A stretch of DNA of 7,139 nucleotides from JACOZM01 sp035289385 (GCA_035289385.1 DATDXI010000065.1:1-7139), one strand, 5' to 3'; shown: positions 1 to 4,661, numbered from the stretch's first letter. Numbers and translations are program-made. The notes: generated from the letters alone by a model not told the origin.

Positions 1-12
1 TAGTTTGCTTCT

Positions 13-137
13 GGTGAGCAGAGCCGACTCGCTTTGCTGATGTGTTCTGTGGAATGTGGCACCTTCCCGAAAGGAACAACCCCTTCCACAAGTGAATGTG
101 AGGGTAAAGAATCGCTCGTGGTTTGGCGCTGCTCACC
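13..137 (+). ncRNA. Candidate structured RNA, copy L
   Basis: An outer stem is formed by GGTGAGCAG (13-21) with CTGCTCACC (129-137), continued after one A-G mismatch by GCC (23-25) with GGC (125-127). Inside it are CTTTGCT (32-38) with GGTAAAG (103-109), GTGGAA (49-54) with TTCCAC (84-89), and an apical TTCC/GGAA hairpin near 64-76. The core 26-92 matches the reverse complement of 7002-7068 at 58 of 67 positions, and the 3' strand AAAGAATCGCTCGT (106-119) matches the other copy except at one position. The outer stems of the two copies differ completely in sequence but both pair. No open reading frame explains the conservation. I do not recognise the class; it lacks the RNase P, 5S, tRNA and C/D-box hallmarks I looked for. 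It lies upstream of, and on the same strand as, the zinc-ribbon/protease unit. Confidence 0.65.
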
Positions 138-162
138 TCTCAACTAAATACGTACCTTTTCA

Positions 163-200
163 TGTTGCTTTCTGCCCGAGAGCACAACAATATTTTTAAA
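163..200 (+). promoter_or_regulatory. Hairpin followed by TATA box of the 223-1161 unit
   Basis: TGTTG (163-167) pairs with CAACA (185-189), and TTCT (170-173) with AGAG (179-182) using one wobble, around the loop GCCCG. Straight after comes TATTTTTAAA (191-200). Its centre is about 27 bases before the ATG at 223, the archaeal box A distance for a leaderless transcript. The hairpin plus T5 tract could also end the upstream RNA, so terminator and promoter may overlap here. A GGAG at 201-204 is too far from the ATG to act as a ribosome site. Confidence 0.5.
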
Positions 201-222
201 GGAGAGTTCCATTGTATCTCTA

Positions 223-543
223 ATGGCAAAAAAATGCATCATCTGCAATGCTGAAGCAGTGTATAAGATCAAAGATACTTCTGATTATTATTGTAAAGAT
301 TGCGCTCAGGAGAATTTTTCAGATATAAGCATGCTCATGTCTGTTGAGGAAGAAGCTCAAAAGCTAAAAAGTTATCTCAAAGAGAAAATCGAAGATGTGC
401 AGAAAGATGAAGAAGAGCTTGACCAGTTCATTTCAGAGAAAGGGAAGAAAGGCGGTCCTGTTTCAGCTGAAAACGGCGATGATGATGAGGATGACGAAGA
501 CGATGATCATGATGAAGAGAATGACACTGGTGGAAATAGATAG
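223..543 (+). CDS. Small zinc-ribbon protein with acidic tail
   Basis: This 106-residue soluble protein has two CxxC knuckles, C5-I-I-C8 and C24-K-D-C27, which should bind one zinc ion as a short ribbon. Residues 40-75 are rich in Glu, Lys and Leu and look helical, possibly coiled coil. Residues 86-101 are almost wholly Asp and Glu, and the tail has no hydrophobic segment. The ATG at 223 is supported by a TATA box about 27 bases upstream, implying a leaderless message. The stop is only 3 bases before the membrane protease gene, so the two are probably one operon. The ribbon plus acidic tail suggests binding to a protein or nucleic-acid partner, perhaps an adaptor or substrate of the protease, but that is inference from position. 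I do not recognise a named family. Confidence 0.8.
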   Translation: MAKKCIICNAEAVYKIKDTSDYYCKDCAQENFSDISMLMSVEEEAQKLKSYLKEKIEDVQKDEEELDQFISEKGKKGGPVSAENGDDDEDDEDDDHDEENDTGGNR

Positions 544-546
544 ACG

Positions 547-1161
547 ATGATGAAAATAGGAACCATTAGCACTTCCCGTACAGAGATCATAGATATCCTC
601 AAGGCCTGGCTAGCTATCTCTTTAGCCTTTGCTTTTGTCTATGCTAACGTCAATCTCTTTAACGGTGCATTAGGAATTTTTAGCGTTAATTTCCTAGAGA
701 TGTTTTTAATCTCCTTAGGCACAGCAGGTATCGGCTTCTTACTGCATGAGCTGGGGCATAAGGTCGTTGCCCAGCGCTATGGCTGTGCCGCTGAATTTCG
801 AGCCTTTGACCAGATGTTATACCTAGCTGTGGGCTTGGCTTTTTTAGTAGGATTTATCTTTGCCGCTCCCGGTGCCGTGATGATTCACGGGATGATTACC
901 AGGAAAGAAAATGGGATCATCAGTTTAGCTGGACCTTTAGTGAATTATGTCCTCGCGATGATCTTTCTGGGGCTCTTGTCTCTGTTTCCTAACTTCGGCT
1001 TTATCTTTCAGATAGGCTTTTCTATCAACCTCTGGCTGGGATTATTTAACATGATTCCCTTTGGCAATTTTGACGGGATAAAGATATTCCATTGGAATAA
1101 AGTGATCTGGGGGATGATGGTTGCGTTTGGTGCTTATTTCTTGTTGGGTATTAATCTTTGA
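547..1161 (+). CDS. M50 (site-2 protease family) intramembrane zinc metalloprotease
   Basis: This 204-residue integral membrane protein carries the M50 signatures: H67-E-L-G-H71, the HExxH zinc and catalytic motif within a membrane helix, and a second-ligand motif N168-M-I-P-F-G-N-F-D176-G177, in which D176 is the expected third zinc ligand. A G-P-L-V-N motif (129-133) also fits the family. Hydrophobic segments lie near 17-35, 48-68, 92-115, 131-148, 153-173 and 184-202. There is no PDZ or CBS domain, so it is a minimal enzyme. Site-2 proteases cut membrane-spanning or membrane-associated substrates such as anti-sigma factors or secretion remnants; the substrate here is unknown. The start may be the ATG at 547 or the one at 550, and GGTGG at 529-533 is a weak ribosome site. 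It follows the zinc-ribbon gene by 3 bases, so co-expression is likely. Confidence 0.88.
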   Translation: MMKIGTISTSRTEIIDILKAWLAISLAFAFVYANVNLFNGALGIFSVNFLEMFLISLGTAGIGFLLHELGHKVVAQRYGCAAEFRAFDQMLYLAVGLAFLVGFIFAAPGAVMIHGMITRKENGIISLAGPLVNYVLAMIFLGLLSLFPNFGFIFQIGFSINLWLGLFNMIPFGNFDGIKIFHWNKVIWGMMVAFGAYFLLGINL

Positions 1162-1206
1162 TGCGTCCCCTCTTTTCTGATGGATCGTTTAAACTCTTTA
1201 TTTCTT

Positions 1207-1231
1207 CCGTAATGTTTATTAATATTTACGG
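1207..1231 (+). promoter_or_regulatory. TATA box inside a 6-bp inverted repeat, promoter of 1238-1906
   Basis: CCGTAA (1207-1212) and TTACGG (1226-1231) are perfect complements 13 bases apart, and the spacer holds the TATA-like TTTATTAATA (1215-1224). The box centre is about 20-25 bases before the ATGs at 1238 and 1244, so the message is probably leaderless or nearly so. A repeat embracing the TATA box is a typical place for a repressor to block TBP. The repressor is unknown, and a chance hairpin in AT-rich DNA is possible. Confidence 0.45.
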
Positions 1232-1237
1232 TAGAGT

Positions 1238-1906
1238 ATGAATATGACTAATCCTATCCTTGATGATATGCTGTCCTCAGAAAATGTAGCTCGAGCAACA
1301 TATCTCACTGCGTTTTATGACCATATGATGTCTTTACCGGGAAGGGATACGTTACGAGCCATCAAGGGTTTGGGTTTAGAACGGTTCTTGCCAACGTTTG
1401 TTGATTTTGAGAGTGGTCGAGTTACTTCTCCAGAAGCTCTTGATTCTGCAGTGCGGTTTGCTTGCCGTGATGAGTACTTTTCTCCAGAAGCCTTTGTGGA
1501 ACACTGTCAAAGAGAACAACAAGGAAATCCTCCTACTTCAGAAGATCCTGTGAAAGATTTGAATTATCGATTAGTTGGTGAAGTGTTGCATTTATCTCCC
1601 GCAGGTGAAGTTAACCCCACAGTGTATAAAATTGCCTGTGGCAGGATTTTGAAAAGAGTGGGTATTGATGCGGTAAGGGAGATGTATGCCAAATCTAGCC
1701 AAAGATTCGCTGATGATAGTGTGCGTATCTATAGTACATTGATCATGGGTCAAGTGTTTGCAGAATATCAGCGTTTTATCAATGAGCTCCCGATTCTGGA
1801 ACATGTTCTTCGACAAGAAGTGGGGCAGCTTCCCGAGGATATTTCCAAGATGGATGTTGCTATCTTTACGATGTACAGGCCTAATGGCAGACTTCTTCGC
1901 CCATGA
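1238..1906 (+). CDS. Hypothetical soluble protein, unrecognised
   Basis: This 222-residue protein has no signal peptide, membrane segment, zinc motif or nucleotide-binding loop that I can see. It appears mostly helical. A break after residue about 93 (a Gln/Gly/Pro/Ser-rich stretch at 91-104) suggests two parts, 1-90 and 105-222. Four cysteines (76, 90, 134 and none clustered elsewhere beyond these) do not form CxxC pairs. It has its own TATA box with a short or absent leader; the first codons are ATG AAT ATG, and start 1238 or 1244 would both suit the box. It is separated from the protease by 76 bases and ends before a hairpin plus pyrimidine tract, so it looks monocistronic. It is likely a real gene because of its long intact frame and promoter, but I assign no function. 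Confidence 0.75.
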   Translation: MNMTNPILDDMLSSENVARATYLTAFYDHMMSLPGRDTLRAIKGLGLERFLPTFVDFESGRVTSPEALDSAVRFACRDEYFSPEAFVEHCQREQQGNPPTSEDPVKDLNYRLVGEVLHLSPAGEVNPTVYKIACGRILKRVGIDAVREMYAKSSQRFADDSVRIYSTLIMGQVFAEYQRFINELPILEHVLRQEVGQLPEDISKMDVAIFTMYRPNGRLLRP

Positions 1907-1908
1907 AC

Positions 1909-1942
1909 CAATATCACTAAGGTATTGACTTTTCTCCCCCTT
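1909..1942 (+). terminator. Hairpin plus pyrimidine tract after 1238-1906
   Basis: CAATATC (1909-1915) pairs with GGTATTG (1921-1927), seven pairs with one wobble, around a 5-base loop. A T/C-rich run follows (1929-1942). It begins 3 bases after the stop codon, the right place for transcript ending. Archaeal termination depends chiefly on the T-rich run, so the hairpin may be secondary. Confidence 0.45.
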
Positions 1943-1964
1943 CTCGTCGTAGAACACCGAAATG

Positions 1965-1994
1965 TTTATATACTTCTTTTCGTTGCTTTATAAA
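1965..1994 (+). promoter_or_regulatory. Two candidate TATA boxes for the small zinc-ribbon gene
   Basis: TTTATATA (1965-1972) and TTTATAAA (1987-1994) are both good box A matches. They predict starts near 1993 and 2016, leaving a leader of about 60-80 bases before the ATG at 2075. That is unusual here, because most other genes in the window appear leaderless. GGTGTT (2000-2005) can pair with AACACC (2037-2042) in that leader. Confidence 0.5.
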
Positions 1995-2074
1995 TTACAG
2001 GTGTTTTTTCTCAACCGCAGAAGGCTTGCAGGCTTTAACACCCCATGCAGGTTTTCTAAAAAGAGGGTGAAGAA

Positions 2075-2244
2075 ATGTTCTTTTCTAAGCTCTCTTCAAA
2101 AAAAAGAAGGTGGTAAAACTGAAGCAAAACGTCTTCCAAGAGGTTAAGAAGTTTAAGATACAGCGGTGTTGTAAAGGGTGTGGTAAGAGAATTGTTGTTG
2201 AAAATGCCAACAGATACTACTGTACCGACTGCCGTGGGTACTAA
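2075..2244 (+). CDS. Tiny four-cysteine zinc-ribbon protein, start split by a -1 frameshift at A8 (or GTG start at 2110)
   Basis: The frame ending at TAA 2242-2244 encodes a Lys-rich segment and a zinc ribbon C-C-K-G-C followed after 13 residues by C-T-D-C-R-G-Y. Its only normal in-frame start is GTG 2110 (44 residues), which has no convincing ribosome site. A well-placed site, GAGGGTGA (2063-2070), precedes ATG 2075. From that ATG translation runs 13 codons and stops at 2114-2116, overlapping the GTG. The run of eight A residues at 2098-2105 is slippery: a -1 slip, or one missing A, joins the ATG to the ribbon frame and gives a natural 56-residue Lys-rich protein. Possible explanations are programmed frameshifting, translational coupling with a short leader peptide, or a homopolymer sequencing error. 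It is probably a nucleic-acid- or ribosome-associated ribbon protein, inferred only from size, charge and cysteines. Confidence 0.6.
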
Positions 2245-2245
2245 A

Positions 2246-2274
2246 TTTTTCTTTATTTTTTCTTTTTTTTTTTT
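2246..2274 (+). terminator. Long T-tract terminator after the small zinc-ribbon gene
   Basis: All but three of the 29 bases are T, beginning 1-2 bases after the TAA at 2242-2244. Such oligo-T runs end transcription in archaea without needing a hairpin. On the other strand the same DNA is A-rich and would not end the converging 2318-3022 transcript. Confidence 0.75.
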
Positions 2275-2317
2275 CCAAATTTGCTTTCAGAAAAATCCTG
2301 ATATCAACATACCACTT

Positions 2318-3022
2318 CTATCTAAACAAATCTAAGAATTTCTGCCAGAAGCTTCTTCCCGCGATGTTTTCTGCTGGATAAGCGCTTGGCTGCTGTGCGC
2401 TGGGCTCAGCTGCTGGCTCTGTAACCTGCTCTACAACCGGCACTATTTGATTTGATACCTTCTCTACAACTCTCTGGGCTGTTTTCTTTCCAATGACGAC
2501 ATCCCCTACGTCGTTAATGCTAGCCGAGTAATAGTAATACGCTCCTTCATGCTCTGTCAGCTTTGTCGCCACTTCTTTATTATTGAGGTAAAGCTTGACC
2601 TCATTTGCCTTTATCCCTTTTGCAGCAAGGTCTTCATCTTTTATTTTGAGGGTTAAATCTATCCTGCTGGGAACTACTCCTTCTACAGATATAGCTACTT
2701 CCGAAAGGGACTGGCCATTAAACAGTATTTGTGGATCTTCCTTAAAGATGATCTTCCCTCTGTTGACATCTTCTTTGACGAATGTTGTAGCCGTCTTGAT
2801 GTGCCCGATATTCACTTCAGAAAGAATGCTGCTGCCACTCTTGGCAAAGGCTATCGGCTGAACGGTGGCATGGCCGGTAAGCGATTGTTGGCTGCTTAAG
2901 CTAAGGATGACAACAAAAGAGACTAAGAAGACCAGCAATAATGACAGCCAAAAAGATTTGTGCTTCAATTCTTTAGAATGATGTGCACTATGATGTTTCA
3001 TCATCCTCTTTTTCCTTGCCAT
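2318..3022 (-). CDS. Membrane-anchored exported protein, TGHAT-type N-terminus
   Basis: This 234-residue protein starts with a Lys/His-rich cytoplasmic segment (1-22), followed by one strong hydrophobic helix (about 24-42) and then S-L-T-G-H-A-T at 47-53. Similar short T-G-x-A motifs after the anchor are common in exported proteins of DPANN archaea (from general knowledge, not searched). Residues about 54-175 look like a beta-rich extracellular domain. The stretch K-L-Y-L-N-N-K-E followed by E-G-A-Y-Y-Y-Y and ending V-V-I-G resembles archaeal surface-protein domains of the PGF-pre-PGF kind, but only loosely. A Pro/Ala/Gln linker (about 193-220) leads to an amphipathic, aromatic C-terminus. 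The ATG at 3022 is set by a TATA box about 26 bases upstream. The protein is probably held at the outer face of the membrane; its role is unknown. Confidence 0.78.
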   Translation of the reverse strand: MARKKRMMKHHSAHHSKELKHKSFWLSLLLVFLVSFVVILSLSSQQSLTGHATVQPIAFAKSGSSILSEVNIGHIKTATTFVKEDVNRGKIIFKEDPQILFNGQSLSEVAISVEGVVPSRIDLTLKIKDEDLAAKGIKANEVKLYLNNKEVATKLTEHEGAYYYYSASINDVGDVVIGKKTAQRVVEKVSNQIVPVVEQVTEPAAEPSAQQPSAYPAENIAGRSFWQKFLDLFR

Positions 3023-3043
3023 AATGCTATCAAGTTGTGAAGG

Positions 3044-3051
3044 TATATAAA
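3044..3051 (-). promoter_or_regulatory. TATA box of the 2318-3022 gene
   Basis: Read on the minus strand it is TTTATATA. Its centre lies about 25-26 bases before the ATG at 3022, which places transcription start on or next to the start codon and makes a leaderless message likely. No ribosome-binding site precedes this ATG. Confidence 0.65.
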
Positions 3052-3096
3052 GTTAACTTCTAGGTTCCAGACTGTGCAGGGCCATGACATATTTAT

Positions 3097-3110
3097 GAAA
3101 AGAAAAAAAA
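3097..3110 (-). terminator. T-tract terminator of tRNA-Phe
   Basis: Immediately after the discriminator base the minus strand reads eight T, then C, then TTTT. CCA is not encoded, so it must be added by the CCA enzyme after 3' trimming. Confidence 0.75.
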
Positions 3111-3250
3111 TGGGGCTGGAGGGACTTTCAAGCAATAACCTATTTTTCGTGGTAGGCTTTACACCAACCAACTCGTTTAGGTTACTGTCATTTGAACCCT
3201 CAACACCTAGAGCTTCAGTCTAGTGCTCTCCCAGATTGAGCTACAGCCCC
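3111..3250 (-). tRNA. tRNA-Phe (GAA) with a T-loop intron
   Basis: The mature 74-base cloverleaf folds fully. The acceptor stem is GGGGCTG/CAGCCCC with A73, the D-stem is GCTC/GAGC, and the anticodon stem CTAGA/TCTAG encloses the loop CTGAAGC, so the anticodon is GAA. The T-stem is GAGGG/CCCTC. The gene has 66 extra bases (3125-3190) inside the T-loop; removing them restores the 7-base loop TTCAAAT. A TATA-like element lies 25-32 bases upstream and a T-tract follows directly. The anticodon supplies phenylalanine decoding for both UUU and UUC codons. Confidence 0.93.
3125..3190 (-). other. BHB intron in the tRNA T-loop (canonical position 59/60)
   Basis: On the minus strand TTCA of the 5' exon (3196-3193) pairs with TGAA of the intron end (3130-3127), forming the 4-bp central helix. 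Bulge AAT follows it on the 5' side and bulge AGT on the 3' side, each 3 bases. The outer helix is the T-stem itself. The inner helix is GACAGTAACCTA with TAGGTTATTGCT, twelve positions with one mismatch and two wobbles. Cutting after the second base of each bulge gives a 66-base intron and a correct T-loop. This is a strict bulge-helix-bulge substrate for the archaeal splicing endonuclease. The intron is too short for an endonuclease gene. Confidence 0.88.
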
Positions 3251-3274
3251 GGATAGAGAGAAAATTAAATCTTT

Positions 3275-3282
3275 CTTTATAA
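3275..3282 (-). promoter_or_regulatory. Box A of tRNA-Phe
   Basis: The minus strand reads TTATAAAG 25-32 bases before the first base of the tRNA, the standard archaeal distance. This places the transcription start within a few bases of the mature 5' end, so little or no leader needs RNase P trimming. Confidence 0.65.
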
Positions 3283-3312
3283 GAATTGTGGTGAATAAAA
3301 ATAAAAAAATCA

Positions 3313-3438
3313 TCACCTATAATTCCACGGAGCTTTCCAGCCATGTCTGTTGGGGTCATCTGCTGCTGTTGTACAGGAACTATAAGGTCCTAAGGTTGAT
3401 TTATTCGGGGTAATCCCCGCTTTCCTATCTCCCTTAAA
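3313..3438 (-). pseudogene. Possible 3' remnant of a protein gene (41 codons, no start)
   Basis: A frame open from a stop at 3439-3441 runs to TGA at 3313-3315. Its product ends with the polar, tryptophan-containing stretch A-A-D-D-P-N-R-H-G-W-K-A-P-W-N-Y-R, which looks protein-like rather than random. A T-rich run follows the TGA directly on the minus strand (about 3295-3313), as a terminator would. There is no ATG, GTG or TTG in the frame; a GGGAG at 3429-3433 and the palindromic TATA at 3480-3487 would allow a divergent transcript with an unusual start. The simplest reading is the C-terminal piece of a gene whose front was lost when the neighbouring HEPN/MNT unit arrived. Chance openness over 41 codons is also possible. 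The 3251-3511 stretch holds otherwise only tRNA and HEPN/MNT control sites. Confidence 0.3.
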
Positions 3439-3519
3439 TTACTAAAAATAGTAATAACTTATTACTGAAAAAGGTAATATTTATATACTCTAATAATTTT
3501 TATTACTAAAAATGGTAAT
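3438..3519 (+). promoter_or_regulatory. HEPN/MNT promoter with three inverted-repeat operators
   Basis: Three 18-bp copies of ATTACT-N6-(A/G)GTAAT lie at 3438-3455 (perfect), 3461-3478 and 3502-3519 (each with one G for A), spaced 23 and 41 bases. The TATA box TTTATATA (3480-3487) sits between the second and third copies, about 28 bases before the ATG at 3512. The third copy covers the expected transcription start and the start codon itself. Binding there would block TBP/TFB or RNA polymerase. The natural candidate ligand is the winged helix of the 4015-4614 protein, giving autorepression. The TATA is its own reverse complement apart from its edges, so a divergent transcript is conceivable. 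Confidence 0.75.
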
Positions 3520-4018
3520 ACTTGGCAAATGGGACATCATGGACATTACAGAGAAAGAAGTTTATGTCCGTTGGCACGATTTTGCTTACCAGGACGATCT
3601 CGACTCTGCTGAGCTTCTTACAGAGCAGCACCCGAGAAATGCCATCGTTCTTGGCTATTACTCTATGCACAATATTGCTAAAAAGTATCTGGGAGACGTA
3701 TTCAGCATTAAAATCTCTCAGGATGACACGCATAGCGCCACTCTTAGCGCACTGAAAGAGAAGATAGAAAAAGAAGTGACCAGAAAAAGAGTCCTCGAAC
3801 TCATGAAGCAAGCCCAAAACGAGTACGATATTTTTTCAAAACCTAATCCAGAACTGCTGCCTGCTCTATTGCGCCATGGTCGCTCTGAACGGACAACGCA
3901 GAGCTATTATCATTCTCCACACCAAGCAGGAAAGGCTGTGGAAAGCGACAAAGCACGGCAGTTCATCGACACTATCGTCAAGCCATTTATCAAAATAATG
4001 AAGGAGTTGGATGTATGA
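3512..4018 (+). CDS. HEPN-domain protein, putative toxin of a HEPN/MNT pair
   Basis: This 168-residue soluble, mostly helical protein fits the HEPN fold. The segment 42-60, R-N-A-I-V-L-G-Y-Y-S-M-H followed by A-K-K-Y-L, resembles the early HEPN helix, and H74-S-A-T is the usual position of the H-S-G motif. The late helix carries R127-T-T-Q-S-Y-Y-H134, an R-x6-H spacing within the R-x4-6-H range of RNase HEPN proteins. The end, with A-x-x-F-I-D-T-I and F-I-K-I, matches the final amphipathic helix. Known HepT toxins are RNases silenced when the partner MNT adds AMP to a tyrosine near this motif; Y132 or Y133 would be candidates here. The H-x-Y tyrosine itself is absent. The TATA position favours start 3512 as leaderless; ATG 3539 is an alternative. 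It overlaps the next gene by ATGA. Confidence 0.72.
   Translation: MVILGKWDIMDITEKEVYVRWHDFAYQDDLDSAELLTEQHPRNAIVLGYYSMHNIAKKYLGDVFSIKISQDDTHSATLSALKEKIEKEVTRKRVLELMKQAQNEYDIFSKPNPELLPALLRHGRSERTTQSYYHSPHQAGKAVESDKARQFIDTIVKPFIKIMKELDV
4001..4006 (+). promoter_or_regulatory. Strong ribosome site for the MNT gene
   Basis: AAGGAG lies 8 bases before the ATG at 4015, inside the last codons of the HEPN gene. With the ATGA overlap it fixes the start and implies coupled translation, so antitoxin is made whenever toxin is. Confidence 0.7.
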
Positions 4019-4614
4019 TCGATACCATCTTAGGAAATAAAGTGCTCGTCAGGATCTTACGCTTTCTGTACTTGTCGCCAAACAGATATTTCTCCTTTTT
4101 GGAATTGGAGCAGTATCTCGGTGCCGGAAGAGAAGGTATCCGGCAGGCATTGCGAAAGCTAGTGCATTATGATATGGCTTATGTTGAAGAAAAAGGAGGG
4201 AAAAGGTACAAGATCAATCTAGATAATCCTATCATAGAGCGTTTGCAGGGAATTTTTGATTATGAAAAAAAATTCTTCCAAGGTATTGATCCAAAAAAAT
4301 TGCAAGTTCTTGCTAATGTAGAGATTGACTTTCTCAAAGCAGTAGATGGTCTGCAGAGAATTATTTTATTTGGCTCCGTTGCCAAAGGCAAAGCGAAGGA
4401 GAGATCAGACATTGACCTATTGATCGTGATGAAATCTGGAAAAAACACAGTACAGGTGAAAACAGCTATTGAAGAGATCAAAGAAAAATATGAAAAAAGG
4501 TATGCTATCCAAACCATTCTGATGGATGAACTAGAGTTAACGAAGAGAAAGAAAGAACTATTCGTCCAAGAAGTCCTGAAAACAGGGATTGATATTACGC
4601 TGAGACCGGTGTGA
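4015..4614 (+). CDS. Winged-helix plus minimal nucleotidyltransferase (MNT), putative antitoxin
   Basis: This 199-residue protein has two parts. Residues about 5-68 form a winged helix-turn-helix: a helix with K-V-L-V-R-I-L-R-F-L, then F-S-F-L-E-L-E-Q-Y-L, a recognition-helix region G-R-E-G-I-R-Q-A-L-R-K-L, and a wing with E-K-G-G-K-R-Y-K-I. Residues about 112-190 form a pol-beta-type nucleotidyltransferase, with G120-S121, ten residues, then D132-I-D134, the metal-binding GSx10DxD motif. The third acidic residue is less clear; D171 or E172 is possible. MNT antitoxins of this class AMPylate the HEPN partner. The added DNA-binding domain suggests the protein also represses the operon through the three upstream repeats. 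All catalytic residues are intact. Start 4015 is fixed by AAGGAG and the overlap. Confidence 0.87.
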   Translation: MIDTILGNKVLVRILRFLYLSPNRYFSFLELEQYLGAGREGIRQALRKLVHYDMAYVEEKGGKRYKINLDNPIIERLQGIFDYEKKFFQGIDPKKLQVLANVEIDFLKAVDGLQRIILFGSVAKGKAKERSDIDLLIVMKSGKNTVQVKTAIEEIKEKYEKRYAIQTILMDELELTKRKKELFVQEVLKTGIDITLRPV

Positions 4615-4661
4615 TGGTGGTTTGGATTATACCGTTTCTGCACTCACAAATACTTATCTTC

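Noticed and set aside
26..137. RNase P RNA, 5S rRNA, box C/D or hammerhead ribozyme
   Set aside because: The signature blocks of those RNAs are absent; TGATG occurs but without a full box C/D pair or the hammerhead GAAA/CTGANGA core.
1592..1957. 121-residue minus-strand frame opposite 1238-1906
   Set aside because: It is opposite a longer frame with its own promoter, spans the terminator hairpin, and has no promoter or family features.
1962..2147. 61-residue frame overlapping the small zinc-ribbon gene
   Set aside because: Its start lies on a TATA box, it has no ribosome site, and its frame conflicts with the cysteine-ribbon frame, which has clear protein features.
3287..3313. Box C (GTGATGA) of a C/D guide RNA on the minus strand near 3311-3317
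   Set aside because: No matching box D is present in the adjacent stretch and the motif overlaps a plausible stop codon and T-tract.
3438..3519. CRISPR array, from three spaced repeats
   Set aside because: The repeats are 18 bp, self-complementary, unevenly spaced (23 and 41 bases) and centred on a promoter, which fits operators.
4260..4643. 127-residue minus-strand frame opposite the MNT gene
   Set aside because: It is the antisense of a gene with intact catalytic motifs; its serine-rich content is what antisense of that sequence would give.
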